Positions 1 through 10,641 are shown, counted from the stretch's first letter. The stretch is 12,305 bases of DNA from CAZLYK01 sp964563495 (GCA_964563495.1 CAZLYK010000157.1:1-12305); one strand, 5' to 3'. Numbers and translations: made by a program. The notes: generated by a model not told the origin, from the sequence alone.

Positions 1-55
1 GGATTGACAGGACGCACGAAACCGAAAAACCGTTATCATCCTGCAAAAATCCTGT

Positions 56-60
<5 letters not shown>
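1..60. repeat. Partial inverted-repeat element at topA 3' end
   Basis: Positions 36-60 on the minus strand start AATAGACAGG and end GCAGGATGA. This is the same sequence as the arms of the 6221-6354 element but 9 bases shorter, as if one internal CATGATT-type unit were missing. Positions 1-12 (GGATTGACAGGA) look like the opposite arm, cut by the window edge; positions 6-12 can pair with 50-56. The TAG at 56-58 (minus) inside the repeat is the topA stop codon. The element probably acts as a 3'-end hairpin for topA and for whatever converges from the left, but that is inference. Confidence 0.7.
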
Positions 61-2587
<2,527 letters not shown>

Positions 2588-2635
2588 AACTCAATATTCG
2601 ATGATTACTTTCTGCCGACAAAAAAATTAACTTCA

Positions 2636-2664
2636 ACCATAGAACAAATCGCCGGCCTTTGCAA
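2636..2664 (-). promoter_or_regulatory. Possible topA promoter
   Basis: On the minus strand TTGCAA (2659-2664) is followed after exactly 17 bases by TATGGT (2636-2641). Each box matches the sigma-70 consensus at four of six positions. A start near 2629 would give a leader of about 40 bases before the topA ATG at 2587. The -35 box overlaps a small hairpin (GCCTTT/AAAGGC). Support is only by position and spacing. Confidence 0.3.
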
Positions 2665-2685
2665 AAGGCAGATCAAATAACACGA

Positions 2686-2710
2686 ACGCGGCTTGAATTT
2701 CAAGCCGCGT
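2686..2710. terminator. Palindromic hairpin between hisA and topA
   Basis: A perfect 12-bp inverted repeat (ACGCGGCTTGAA and its complement around a single T) lies 90 bp past the hisA stop and 99 bp before topA. A GC-rich lower stem makes it a stable hairpin in either strand. No T-run follows it on the minus strand, so it may be a Rho-assisted or 3'-protective hairpin for the hisA transcript. It could also be a protein-binding palindrome for topA. Confidence 0.45.
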
Positions 2711-2799
2711 CCTCTGGATTGAAACATTCACCGCCGGTCAGCGAATATCTCTATCGTTAACGATCGGGCGACAACTTTTGGCCCCCCCTCACCCGGGGC

Positions 2800-3528
2800 T
2801 CACCCATCAGCTGCATCCAGCGCTTCCTCCAGAGTAAACAGGCCCTCGTAAAGCGCTTTGCCGATGATCACACTATCGACGCCAGATTGCTCCAGGTCTT
2901 TTAAGGCGACGATGTCATCAAGAGATGCAACCCCGCCGGAGGCAGTCACCCTTAAACCGCTCGCCTCGGCGATCTGACGCGTCGCAGTGAGGTTGATGCC
3001 GGAAAGCATCCCATCACGCGCGATATCGGTGTAAACGATCCGTTCGACGCCCATCTCCGACGCCTTCTGAGCGAAATCGACCGCGTCGATATTCGATATT
3101 TTCTCCCATCCGCGCAGCGCCACTTTCCCCTCGCGCGCGTCGATGCCGACTACAATCGTCGAACTGAACTCGCTGATGATATGCTCGAGCAGGACGGGAT
3201 TTTCAATCGCCGTCGTCCCGATCACGATCCGCGTCACGCCCAGGTCATCAAGTCGCCGGACGTCTTCTCTGGTCCGCACCCCGCCGCCAAATTGAATCGG
3301 GATGTTGATTTCATAGAGGATCCGTTCGAGCGCCTTGAGATTCTCGGTGTCGTTCTGGTTGAGCGCGGCATCGAGATTGACGACGTGGAGCATCTCAGCG
3401 CCCTCGTCGTACCATCGCTTGGCAACCTTGATGGGGTTTTCTGAATATACGGTTTCGGCGGAGGCCTGCCCTTGGATAAGCCTGACACATCGCCCTCCAC
3501 GCAGATCAATGGCTGGGATAATGATCAT
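2800..3528 (-). CDS. hisA: HisA, ProFAR isomerase
   Basis: HisA is the (beta/alpha)8-barrel isomerase that converts ProFAR to PRFAR, the fourth step of histidine synthesis. The 242-residue length is typical. D8 in IPAIDLRGG and D130 in VVGIDAREG are the expected acid/base pair, and T168-D169 in VYTDIARDG matches the second-half motif. The phosphate-binding loops are GGGV (81-84) and ASGGVAS (196-202), with IIGKALYEG near 221. RGGRCVRLIQG after D8 separates it from its paralogue HisF. I chose the ATG at 3526-3528 because MIIIPAID is the family N-terminus; an in-frame TTG 33 bases upstream would add an unrelated tail. No clear Shine-Dalgarno precedes the ATG. The gene lies on the same strand as the his operon but 2.8 kb beyond hisH. 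Confidence 0.96.
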   Translation of the reverse strand: MIIIPAIDLRGGRCVRLIQGQASAETVYSENPIKVAKRWYDEGAEMLHVVNLDAALNQNDTENLKALERILYEINIPIQFGGGVRTREDVRRLDDLGVTRIVIGTTAIENPVLLEHIISEFSSTIVVGIDAREGKVALRGWEKISNIDAVDFAQKASEMGVERIVYTDIARDGMLSGINLTATRQIAEASGLRVTASGGVASLDDIVALKDLEQSGVDSVIIGKALYEGLFTLEEALDAADG

Positions 3529-3532
3529 GTGG

Positions 3533-3561
3533 ATAATACTCGGATGTGGGAACCGCCCCAA
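3533..3561 (-). promoter_or_regulatory. Weak candidate hisA promoter
   Basis: TATTAT (3533-3538, minus) is a good -10 box. TTGGGG (3556-3561), a poor -35, lies 17 bases upstream. Only four bases separate the -10 box from the ATG at 3528, so a transcript from here would be nearly leaderless, in keeping with the missing ribosome site. A perfect TTGACA occurs at 3579-3584 (minus) but no -10 box is correctly spaced from it. Confidence 0.2.
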
Positions 3562-3676
3562 TTTTCTGTCACGCTGACTGTCAACAGTATCCTGGTGTCT
3601 TCTCGGAACATTGTTTTGCCCGCAGCTGTGTCTTCAGAGCCAGACTATCTGAAATAAATTTTTGCTTAAATCCAAT

Positions 3677-3703
3677 CTTGATTGTCTTGATTGTCTTGAT
3701 TGT
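3677..3703 (+). repeat. Three tandem copies of a 9-bp unit
   Basis: CTTGATTGT occurs three times back to back without mismatch in the AT-rich part of the hisA/YidB-OmpA spacer. The 9-bp period is just under one helical turn. It could be an array of half-sites for a regulator or a slippage-born microsatellite; nothing in the sequence decides. Confidence 0.8.
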
Positions 3704-3806
3704 TGCAAGCGTCAAAATTACCACACCAACAACCTTGTAAATACTACTCATTTTGAGTTTTCAGGCAAGTTTTTTCTGTCCTCTATTTTATTTCCCCTCC
3801 TCAGAA

Positions 3807-3839
3807 AATGTCCGACCAGCTGGCAGTTCGTCGGACATT
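3807..3839 (+). other. Stem-loop upstream of an intrinsic terminator
   Basis: AATGTCCGAC (3807-3816) and GTCGGACATT (3830-3839) form a perfect 10-bp stem around a 13-base loop. It lies 9 bases before the terminator hairpin at 3849 and could be the body of a short RNA or an attenuator element. Confidence 0.55.
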
Positions 3840-3848
3840 GCCCGATAA

Positions 3849-3896
3849 GCCCGGGTATGCGCGCAGGATGCGAACGTACCCGGGCCAGGTTTTTTT
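3849..3896 (+). terminator. Intrinsic terminator with no gene before it
   Basis: GCCCGGGTA (3849-3857) pairs perfectly with TACCCGGGC (3877-3885). The inside can extend through CGC/GCG around an AGGAT loop. Seven consecutive T (3890-3896) follow after CAGG. This is the classic Rho-independent form on the plus strand. No plus-strand protein gene lies between here and the left part of the window, so it must end a non-coding transcript or act as a leader attenuator for the gene at 4161. Confidence 0.75.
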
Positions 3897-4021
3897 ATTG
3901 TTTCAGGGCGTCGCAATTCGTCGAAAGCGTCTGGTTAAAATAAATCGGGAATCCCCGGATAAGCATCGTGACAAGGGCAAGATGGTGTGCAAGTATATCA
4001 AAATACAGCCGAAGTTGTGGG

Positions 4022-4121
4022 TGTAACAAATAGCAGCATTGGTTACAGTTTTCAGAAACGGGTCCGGGGATAGTAATCATCCGGACACGTTTCTGCTATG
4101 GGTATATTTAAGAATGCTGCT
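4022..4121 (+). repeat. Nested inverted repeats in the YidB-OmpA leader
   Basis: The inner arms 4054-4067 and 4081-4094 are complementary over 14 bp with one mismatch (AGAAACG..TCCGG) around a 13-base loop. The outer arms AGCAGCATT (4032-4040) and AATGCTGCT (4113-4121) are a perfect 9 bp. TGTAAC (4022-4027) and GTTACA (4042-4047) offer an alternative to the outer pairing. TCCGGGGAT (4063-4071) is also fully complementary to ATCCCCGGA at 3951-3959, which would disrupt the inner hairpin. The cluster ends 39 bases before the start codon, so a regulatory RNA or operator role is possible. Confidence 0.55.
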
Positions 4122-4148
4122 CACGATTAACTGTTCACCTTGATAGGC

Positions 4149-4155
4149 AAGGAGG
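4149..4155 (+). promoter_or_regulatory. Strong ribosome binding site
   Basis: AAGGAGG is followed by a 5-base spacer to the ATG at 4161. It fixes the start of the YidB-OmpA gene there, against an in-frame TTG at 4140 that lies upstream of the site. Confidence 0.85.
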
Positions 4156-4160
4156 ATAAC

Positions 4161-5225
4161 ATGGCAATACTGGATTCATTGATTAGCGAAGTGGCAGAGA
4201 AGCATGGCTTGGGCGGCAAGGCTGCCCCGCTGCTCTCTGGGTTACTTTCACTGATTACCAACGAACAGACCGGAGGTTTGGCTGGGTTTATCGAACTCTT
4301 CAAGAAAGCCGGATTGGGCGAACTGGTCTCGTCCTGGATCAATCGTGGCGCCAACAACCCGATCACCGCGACTCAGCTTGAATCCGCGATCGGAGGTGAC
4401 GCGATCAATCGCCTTGCTTCCGGGATAGGCATTTCACCGGGGAGCGTGAGCTCTGCACTTGCCCTCATGGTTCCCAAGGTAATTGACATGCTCACCCCGG
4501 ATGGCGTTGTGCCGGCCAGCTTACCCGGATGGATCAGCACTTATCTTGGCGGAGCGGGCGAGGCTGCCAGGCAAGTCGTCGGAGCTACGGAGCAGGCTGC
4601 GGCTGGCAGTAGTTCGTTGTGGCGCACGCTGGTGCCATTGGCGGTGCTGGCGCTTCTCGCTTTTCTGGGCTATCGCTATTGTGGCAAGGCGCCGGAAGAG
4701 GCCCCGACCGCCGTGGCGACGCCGACAGCTACCCCGGCGCCGGTGGCGATGAGCGTCGCCGGTCTGGGCGAGTTTATTGAGAAGGCGCTGCCGAACGGAG
4801 TCAAACTGAGGATCCCTTCCAACGGCGTCGAGAGCAAACTGATTGCTTTCATCGAGGACGTCAATCGGAAAGTGGACAAGGAGACTTGGTTCAGTTTCGA
4901 CCGGCTCGAATTCGAGACCAACTCGGCAGTGCTCAAGCCGACATCGGCCGAACAGCTACATAACATGTCCGAAATCCTGAAGGCCTACCCGCATGTCGAT
5001 CTTAAGCTCGGCGGGTACACTGATAACGTCGGCGACGATGCTTATAACCTCAAACTCTCACAGGATCGCGCCAACACCACCATGCAGGAGATCGTCAAGC
5101 TCGGGATCGACAAGTCCCGTCTTGCGGCGGAGGGCTATGGCGAGCAGCATCCGGTGGCGGACAATTCGACAGAAGAGGGGCGGCAGCACAACCGCCGGAT
5201 CGACGTCCGCGTCACGAAGAAGTAA
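4161..5225 (+). CDS. YidB (DUF937)-TM-OmpA domain fusion protein
   Basis: The 354-residue protein has three parts. Residues 1-118 match the YidB/DUF937 fold, with LLSGLLSL, FKKAGLGELVSSWI near 47-60, GANNPIT near 63-69 and a closing LTPDGVVP (111-118). This soluble domain is of unclear function. One transmembrane helix lies at about 153-171, followed by a Pro/Ala/Thr linker (177-197). From about 244 to the end is an OmpA-like peptidoglycan-binding domain: FETNSAVL, the GGYTDNVGD motif with D288, NLKLSQDRA with R303, EGYGEQHPV and NRRIDVRV. D288 and R303 sit where OmpA binds diaminopimelate. No signal peptide or beta barrel is present, so it is probably an inner-membrane protein with the N-terminal domain in the cytoplasm and the OmpA domain gripping cell wall. 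The function is inferred. A strong ribosome site fixes the ATG. Confidence 0.88.
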   Translation: MAILDSLISEVAEKHGLGGKAAPLLSGLLSLITNEQTGGLAGFIELFKKAGLGELVSSWINRGANNPITATQLESAIGGDAINRLASGIGISPGSVSSALALMVPKVIDMLTPDGVVPASLPGWISTYLGGAGEAARQVVGATEQAAAGSSSLWRTLVPLAVLALLAFLGYRYCGKAPEEAPTAVATPTATPAPVAMSVAGLGEFIEKALPNGVKLRIPSNGVESKLIAFIEDVNRKVDKETWFSFDRLEFETNSAVLKPTSAEQLHNMSEILKAYPHVDLKLGGYTDNVGDDAYNLKLSQDRANTTMQEIVKLGIDKSRLAAEGYGEQHPVADNSTEEGRQHNRRIDVRVTKK

Positions 5226-5280
5226 GAGGTAAGCCGGTGATTCAAACCTTGCTTGATGGTTGAATCACCGGCTTATCCTC
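5226..5280 (+). terminator. Long stem-loop after the YidB-OmpA gene
   Basis: The 16-bp perfect arms 5230-5245 (TAAGCCGGTGATTCAA) and 5260-5275 enclose a 14-base loop. GAGG/CCTC extends the stem past a single bulged T. The left arm starts four bases after the stop codon. No T-run follows. It is probably a factor-dependent terminator or an RNA-stabilising hairpin that separates expression of the YidB-OmpA gene from the two genes after it. Confidence 0.65.
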
Positions 5281-5292
5281 TCGTGCCGACAT

Positions 5293-5298
5293 GGAGGA
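5293..5298 (+). promoter_or_regulatory. Ribosome site that decides the DinB-family start
   Basis: GGAGGA lies four bases ahead of the ATG at 5303. It overlaps the upstream in-frame ATG at 5291, which has no purine-rich site of its own, so 5303 is the better start. Confidence 0.6.
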
Positions 5299-5302
5299 GC
5301 AA

Positions 5303-5776
5303 ATGGAAGAAAAAGAGAGAAGGGAACTGATCATGCGGTATGCCGCGGGTTACGACGAAGTCGTAGACGCCCTGGATGGTTTTCCCAAACCGGCGTTGAC
5401 CGCGCATCCGATGGCGGGGAAATGGAGTGCGGCTGAGATAGTTCACCATCTGGCCGATAGCGAGATGACCAGCGCGATCCGCCTGCGCCGGTTGCTGGTT
5501 GAAGACAAACCGGTCATTCAAGGTTACGACCAGGACCTGTTTGCGACACGTCTGGGGTACAACCAGCGGGAGATCGCGCCCGCGCTTGAGGCGTTCCGCT
5601 CTGCTCGATCGACTACAGTCCAGTTGCTCGAAGTCATGGGCGAGGATGACTGGGCGCGCGAAGGCACGCACACCGAAAGCGGGCGATACACGGCGGAAGA
5701 CTGGTTGCGGATATACGCCGGTCACGCGCATAATCACGCGGCCCAAATCCGCCGGTTGCGCGCGGCTCTGTCATAG
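5303..5776 (+). CDS. DinB-family putative metal-dependent protein
   Basis: A 157-residue soluble protein of the DinB/YfiT-like four-helix bundle superfamily. Members bind a divalent metal through three histidines; some are thiol-dependent transferases, and most have no known substrate. The diagnostic motif GKWSAAEIVHHLADSE lies at 39-54 (H48/H49). HAHNHAAQIRRLR at 141-153 supplies the other candidate ligands, H141 and H145. RYTAEDWLRIYAGH precedes them, as is usual in the family. The size is typical. The ATG at 5303 was preferred to the one at 5291 because it has a ribosome site. The gene lies 77 bp after the YidB-OmpA gene, behind a hairpin, and 38 bp before the cytochrome gene. It may share a transcript with the latter, with no evident functional link. 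The name refers to the fold, not to DNA polymerase IV. Confidence 0.82.
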   Translation: MEEKERRELIMRYAAGYDEVVDALDGFPKPALTAHPMAGKWSAAEIVHHLADSEMTSAIRLRRLLVEDKPVIQGYDQDLFATRLGYNQREIAPALEAFRSARSTTVQLLEVMGEDDWAREGTHTESGRYTAEDWLRIYAGHAHNHAAQIRRLRAALS

Positions 5777-5814
5777 GAGAGAGAAGTCTTGAACAATTCC
5801 ACAACGGAGAAAAA

Positions 5815-6225
5815 ATGAGGAAGATACTTTTTCTTGCGGCCGTGTTGTTGCTGCTGAGCAGTGGTTTTACTGCAGCCCAGCCCGGCAAAGAGATCGCCCG
5901 GGGGAAATACCTGGTCGAACAGGTGGCAATGTGCGTCGATTGCCACTCTCCCCGAAACGAGCGTGGCGAATTCATCAAGGAGAAATGGCTGCAGGGATCG
6001 ACGCTTGATTTTCAGCCGATCCATCCCATGCCTGTCTGGGCTGGGGTGGCCCCCATAATTGCCGGTCTCGGAGGTTGGAAGGAAGCCGATCTGATCAAAT
6101 TGTTGCAGACCGGCCTCGGGCCGGACGGCAACCCGTTGCGCCCGCCGATGCCGCCCTATAAAATGAATGCCGCTGATGCGAGGGCCGTCGTCGCTTATCT
6201 CAAATCTCTGAAGCCTAAAAAATAG
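5815..6225 (+). CDS. Small periplasmic monoheme cytochrome c
   Basis: A 136-residue precursor. A Sec signal peptide occupies residues 1-21 (basic MRK, hydrophobic ILFLAAVLLLL, then TAA before Q22). The heme attachment motif CVDCH is at 40-44, and SPRN follows it as in cytochromes of dehydrogenase and oxidase complexes. The likely axial methionine is in PPMPPYKM (M112 or M117). DARAVVAYLKSL closes the class I cytochrome fold. The mature protein of about 115 residues has room for only one heme. No oxidoreductase partner lies nearby, so the electron donor and acceptor are unknown. ATG follows CGGAGA with a 4-base gap. The TAG stop is within the first bases of the inverted-repeat element, so the last codons abut that repeat. 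Confidence 0.88.
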   Translation: MRKILFLAAVLLLLSSGFTAAQPGKEIARGKYLVEQVAMCVDCHSPRNERGEFIKEKWLQGSTLDFQPIHPMPVWAGVAPIIAGLGGWKEADLIKLLQTGLGPDGNPLRPPMPPYKMNAADARAVVAYLKSLKPKK

Positions 6226-6349
6226 ACAGGATTGACATGATTTATGCAGGATGAAACAAGCTGACTCAGGGGGAAGTGGTTTTAGTTAACTCTGTGGCCT
6301 CTTCCTTAAATCATCTTATTTCATCCTGCATAAATCATGTCAATCCTGT

Positions 6350-6354
<5 letters not shown>
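6221..6354. repeat. 134-bp element with perfect 36-bp inverted arms
   Basis: The arms 6221-6256 and 6319-6354 are perfect reverse complements over 36 bp, and a degenerate complement continues inward to about 6276 and 6301. Each arm starts AATAGACAGG and itself contains three CAGGAT-like units about 10 bases apart. The TAG at 6223-6225 ends the cytochrome gene (plus), and the TAG at 6350-6352 (minus) ends hisH. The two genes therefore converge on a symmetric hairpin that can serve as a bidirectional terminator. No target-site duplication is visible at the edges. The length and arms resemble a MITE or REP-type element. A shorter relative lies at 1-60. Confidence 0.85.
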
Positions 6355-6951
<597 letters not shown>

Positions 6952-6955
<4 letters not shown>

Positions 6956-7554
6956 GGCTGATTTTCTGAGAGGGTACCTTTGGTCGACATGACGCCCTTG
7001 ATTCGAGGATCTAATCTGACTGCTTGTGAAAGCGCGCGGGAAGCGGCTTTGAAGACCGATTCCAGGATATGGTGTTGATTGCGACCGTAAAAGACCTCGA
7101 TGTGGAGGTTGCATTGACAGTGCTCGGCGAACGAATGCCAGAAGTGTTCGGCCAATTCGACAGAGAATGTCCCGATCTGATCGCGCGTCTGATTGACACG
7201 ATAGACCAGAAAAGACCGGCCGGATAGATCGACCACCGCGCGGGCGAGCGTCTCGTCCATCGGGAGATAAGCGTGTCCATACCTGGTGATCCCTTGTTTG
7301 TCACCCAGGGCCTGGGCAAAGGCTTGCCCCAGGCAAATGGCTATATCTTCAACCGAATGGTGATCATCGATCTGCAGATCGCCACGGCAACTGACTTCCA
7401 GATCGAACAGCCCGTGGCGGGCAAAGAGGTCCAGCATGTGATCGAGAAACGGGATGCCGGTGCCGATACGCCCGGCACCCGATCCGTCAAGGTCGAGTGC
7501 GACACGGATATCCGTCTCTTTGGTCTTTCGTTTGATTTCTGCTTGACGAGCCAT
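6952..7554 (-). CDS. hisB: Imidazoleglycerol-phosphate dehydratase
   Basis: HisB removes water from IGP to give imidazole-acetol phosphate, using a di-manganese centre. It is the 200-residue monofunctional form without the N-terminal phosphatase domain of E. coli HisB. Metal and substrate motifs are LDHML near 37, DDHHSVEDIA (63-72), EHFWHSFAEHCQCNLHI (136-152) and NQHHILESVFKA (159-170). The C-terminal loop reads STKGTL (190-195). ATG follows the hisC stop after one base (TGAAATG), with GAGGA at the end of hisC as its ribosome site. The stop overlaps the hisH start by four bases. Both junctions indicate coupled translation. Histidinol-phosphatase must be encoded elsewhere. Confidence 0.97.
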
Positions 7555-7555
7555 T

Positions 7556-8638
7556 TCAATCCTCGGCGGCGTTAGGCAGGATTTCGCGCAGCGCCGCCAG
7601 CAGGCGGTCATTCTCCGCAGGGGTTCCAATGCTGATGCGGACATAATCCGAGAGCATTGGCGCTTTGCTGACATCGCGAATCAGTATCTCGCGATCGATC
7701 AGCGCCTGAAGTAATTCCTTGGGCGGCATGACCGTCCTGACCACGAAGAAATTTGCCTTGGATGGGACCGGTGTGAGCCCTTTGATCAGTTGCAGTTCGG
7801 CGAAGAGACGGTCACGCTCGGCGATGATCTTTTCAACCAGGGGGTGGAGCAGGTGCATATTCTCGAGCGCCGCCTCGGCCGCCATGGTAGAGAAAAAATT
7901 GAGGCTGTAAGGCATCTTGGCTTTGCTGAATTCCCTGATCAGTTCGGGGGCGGCGAGACAGTAACCGACGCGCAGACCCCCCATGGCCATGGCCTTGGAG
8001 AAAGTGCGGAGGATGACCAGATTCCGGTAGTCTTTGAGGAGCGGAACGAAATTCTCGCCGCCGAATTCGGCGTAAGCCTGATCGACCACGACCAGGCCGA
8101 CGGAATTGCGCAAAATAGAACTCAGGTCGCGCCGGCTGATAGTGCAGCCGGTCGGATTGTTCGGTGAGCAGATGATCGTCAGGTCCGCCTTGGTCGAAAC
8201 GATCCGGCTCGCCAGTCGAGGGATGTTGAAGGTCAGATCATCGTTGAGCGGAACCGAAATGATCTCGCCGCCGGCTACGTTGACGACCTGCCGATAGACA
8301 GAGAAAGTCGGCTCGGGCAGGACCACCCGGACGCCTTTCTCGACCGTTGCATTGACGACCGACTGGATCATCTCGTTAGATCCGTTTCCGGCCATCACCC
8401 CGTCGGTGATCCACCCCGTCTGAATCGCCAGCCTGGTCAGTAAGGAGATCGGGACAAAGTCCGGATAGCGCGCCCAGTCGCACTCCTGCGCGCGCCGCAG
8501 GACTTCATCCTTGATCGCCGCGGGCATCCCGAATGGGTTTTCGTTCTGATTGATCTTGATCTGCGCCTCTATCGGGTCCAGCTGATAGGCCGAGATGGCG
8601 CGGACATTCGGTTTGATTTTATCCAGTGGTGAAGCCAT
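7556..8638 (-). CDS. hisC: Histidinol-phosphate aminotransferase
   Basis: A PLP-dependent fold-type I aminotransferase that converts imidazole-acetol phosphate and glutamate to histidinol phosphate and 2-oxoglutarate. The 360 residues are a normal length. The motifs appear in order: NQNENPFG (30-37), GNGSNEMI (84-91), PEPTFSVY (108-115), SPNNPTG (158-164), DQAYAEF (186-192, with D186 and Y189 near the cofactor), TFSKAMAMGGLRVGY (212-226, with K215 as the PLP lysine) and VRISIGTPAEN (333-343, with R334 binding the substrate phosphate/carboxylate). The start is ATG, 44 bp after the hisD stop, the widest gap inside the his run. That gap holds two G6 tracts and no recognisable ribosome site close to the ATG. 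Confidence 0.96.
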   Translation of the reverse strand: MASPLDKIKPNVRAISAYQLDPIEAQIKINQNENPFGMPAAIKDEVLRRAQECDWARYPDFVPISLLTRLAIQTGWITDGVMAGNGSNEMIQSVVNATVEKGVRVVLPEPTFSVYRQVVNVAGGEIISVPLNDDLTFNIPRLASRIVSTKADLTIICSPNNPTGCTISRRDLSSILRNSVGLVVVDQAYAEFGGENFVPLLKDYRNLVILRTFSKAMAMGGLRVGYCLAAPELIREFSKAKMPYSLNFFSTMAAEAALENMHLLHPLVEKIIAERDRLFAELQLIKGLTPVPSKANFFVVRTVMPPKELLQALIDREILIRDVSKAPMLSDYVRISIGTPAENDRLLAALREILPNAAED

Positions 8639-8682
8639 GTCAGTGGTCAGCGGGCGCCCCCCTACCCCCCAGGTCGGTCAGA

Positions 8683-9978
<1,296 letters not shown>

Positions 9979-9990
9979 AAGCCCGTCAAT

Positions 9991-10641
9991 TCAACTCAAA
10001 ACCTCAGTCAAGGCGCCGATCAGCGCGCTGACCTCAACCCGCTTCAAATGAAAGCTGGCGCGGTTGACGACCAGCCGCGCCGTCGATTCGGTGATTACGT
10101 CGATCACCTCAAGCCCGTTCTCTTTCAAAGTGCGCCCGGTCTCGACCAGATCGACGATCCGATCCGAGAGTCCGAGCAGCGGCGCCAGCTCGACCGATCC
10201 GGAGAGGGTGATGACCTCGATCGGAACGCCTTTCGCGTGAAAGTAATCGGTCGTGATCCGCGGATATTTGGTCGCCACGCGGACCGTAGCCAGCAGATTG
10301 TAATCCTCCCCGACGACTTCGCGCCTCCCCGCGACGGCGATTTTGCACCTGCCGACTTTGAGGTCGAGCGGTTCGTGGACGTCGGCCCGCGATTCGAGCA
10401 GGACGTCGCGCCCGCAGATGCCCGCGTCGGCCACACCGTATTCGACATAAGTCGGAACATCGGAAGGTTTGACGAAGACGAAGCTGAACTGGCCATCGGT
10501 CGATTTGACCAGCAGTTTTCGCGAGTTGAGCTCTGCCTGGTCGACGATGATTCCGGCGCGGGCGAAGATCGCCAGCGATTGATCCTGCAACCGGCCTTTT
10601 GAGACCGCGATCGTCAGGTTGTGAGAGCTATCAGGCGCCAA
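9991..10641 (-). CDS. hisG: Short-form ATP phosphoribosyltransferase
   Basis: HisG joins ATP and PRPP in the first committed step of histidine synthesis. At 216 residues it is the short form, which lacks the C-terminal regulatory ACT-like domain and needs HisZ to be active and feedback-inhibited. The family signature ELAPLLGLSDRIVDLVETG lies at 151-169 and TL follows. Other motifs are VSKGRLQDQS (13-22), GVADAGICGRDVL (69-81) and the ESTARLVVNR stretch near 185. The start appears to be TTG at 10639-10641, because an in-frame TGA lies two codons upstream and AGGAAGG sits six bases before it. The first 11 bases overlap the end of hisZ, so the two subunits are probably made in a fixed ratio. Confidence 0.95.
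   Translation of the reverse strand: MAPDSSHNLTIAVSKGRLQDQSLAIFARAGIIVDQAELNSRKLLVKSTDGQFSFVFVKPSDVPTYVEYGVADAGICGRDVLLESRADVHEPLDLKVGRCKIAVAGRREVVGEDYNLLATVRVATKYPRITTDYFHAKGVPIEVITLSGSVELAPLLGLSDRIVDLVETGRTLKENGLEVIDVITESTARLVVNRASFHLKRVEVSALIGALTEVLS

Larger units (their letters stand above)
3529..4160. other. Gene-free divergent spacer with structured repeats
   Basis: This 632-bp gap separates hisA (minus) from the YidB-OmpA gene (plus). No reading frame in it has a ribosome site plus recognisable protein content. It holds, in order: short TGACAG direct repeats near 3566-3583; an AT-rich stretch at about 3650-3800 with a triple 9-bp repeat; two stem-loops at 3807-3839 and 3849-3885, the second with a T7 tail; and a group of nested inverted repeats at 3951-4121 just ahead of the ribosome site. 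The density of hairpins on the plus strand suggests a transcribed leader or a small RNA rather than decayed coding sequence. Confidence 0.6.

Noticed and set aside
3677..3703. CRISPR array
   Set aside because: The units are only 9 bases, with no spacers and no cas genes nearby.
3796..3801. CCTCCT as an anti-Shine-Dalgarno for the YidB-OmpA ribosome site
   Set aside because: A six-base match 350 bases away, upstream of a terminator, is expected by chance and has no supporting structure.
3662..4026. Short overlapping plus-strand frames of 93 and 72 codons in the spacer
   Set aside because: They run through the triple repeat, two hairpins and a terminator, have no ribosome site and encode low-complexity peptides (for example repeated LDC from the 9-bp units).
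6956..7114. N-terminal extension of HisH by 53 residues
   Set aside because: It reads through the hisB coding region in another frame. The family N-terminus MTIAIIDYG and the ATGA overlap mark the true start at 6955.
7555..7674. N-terminal extension of HisB by 40 residues
   Set aside because: It lies inside hisC and has no similarity to IGPD. The ATG at 7554 is one base after the hisC stop with a ribosome site.
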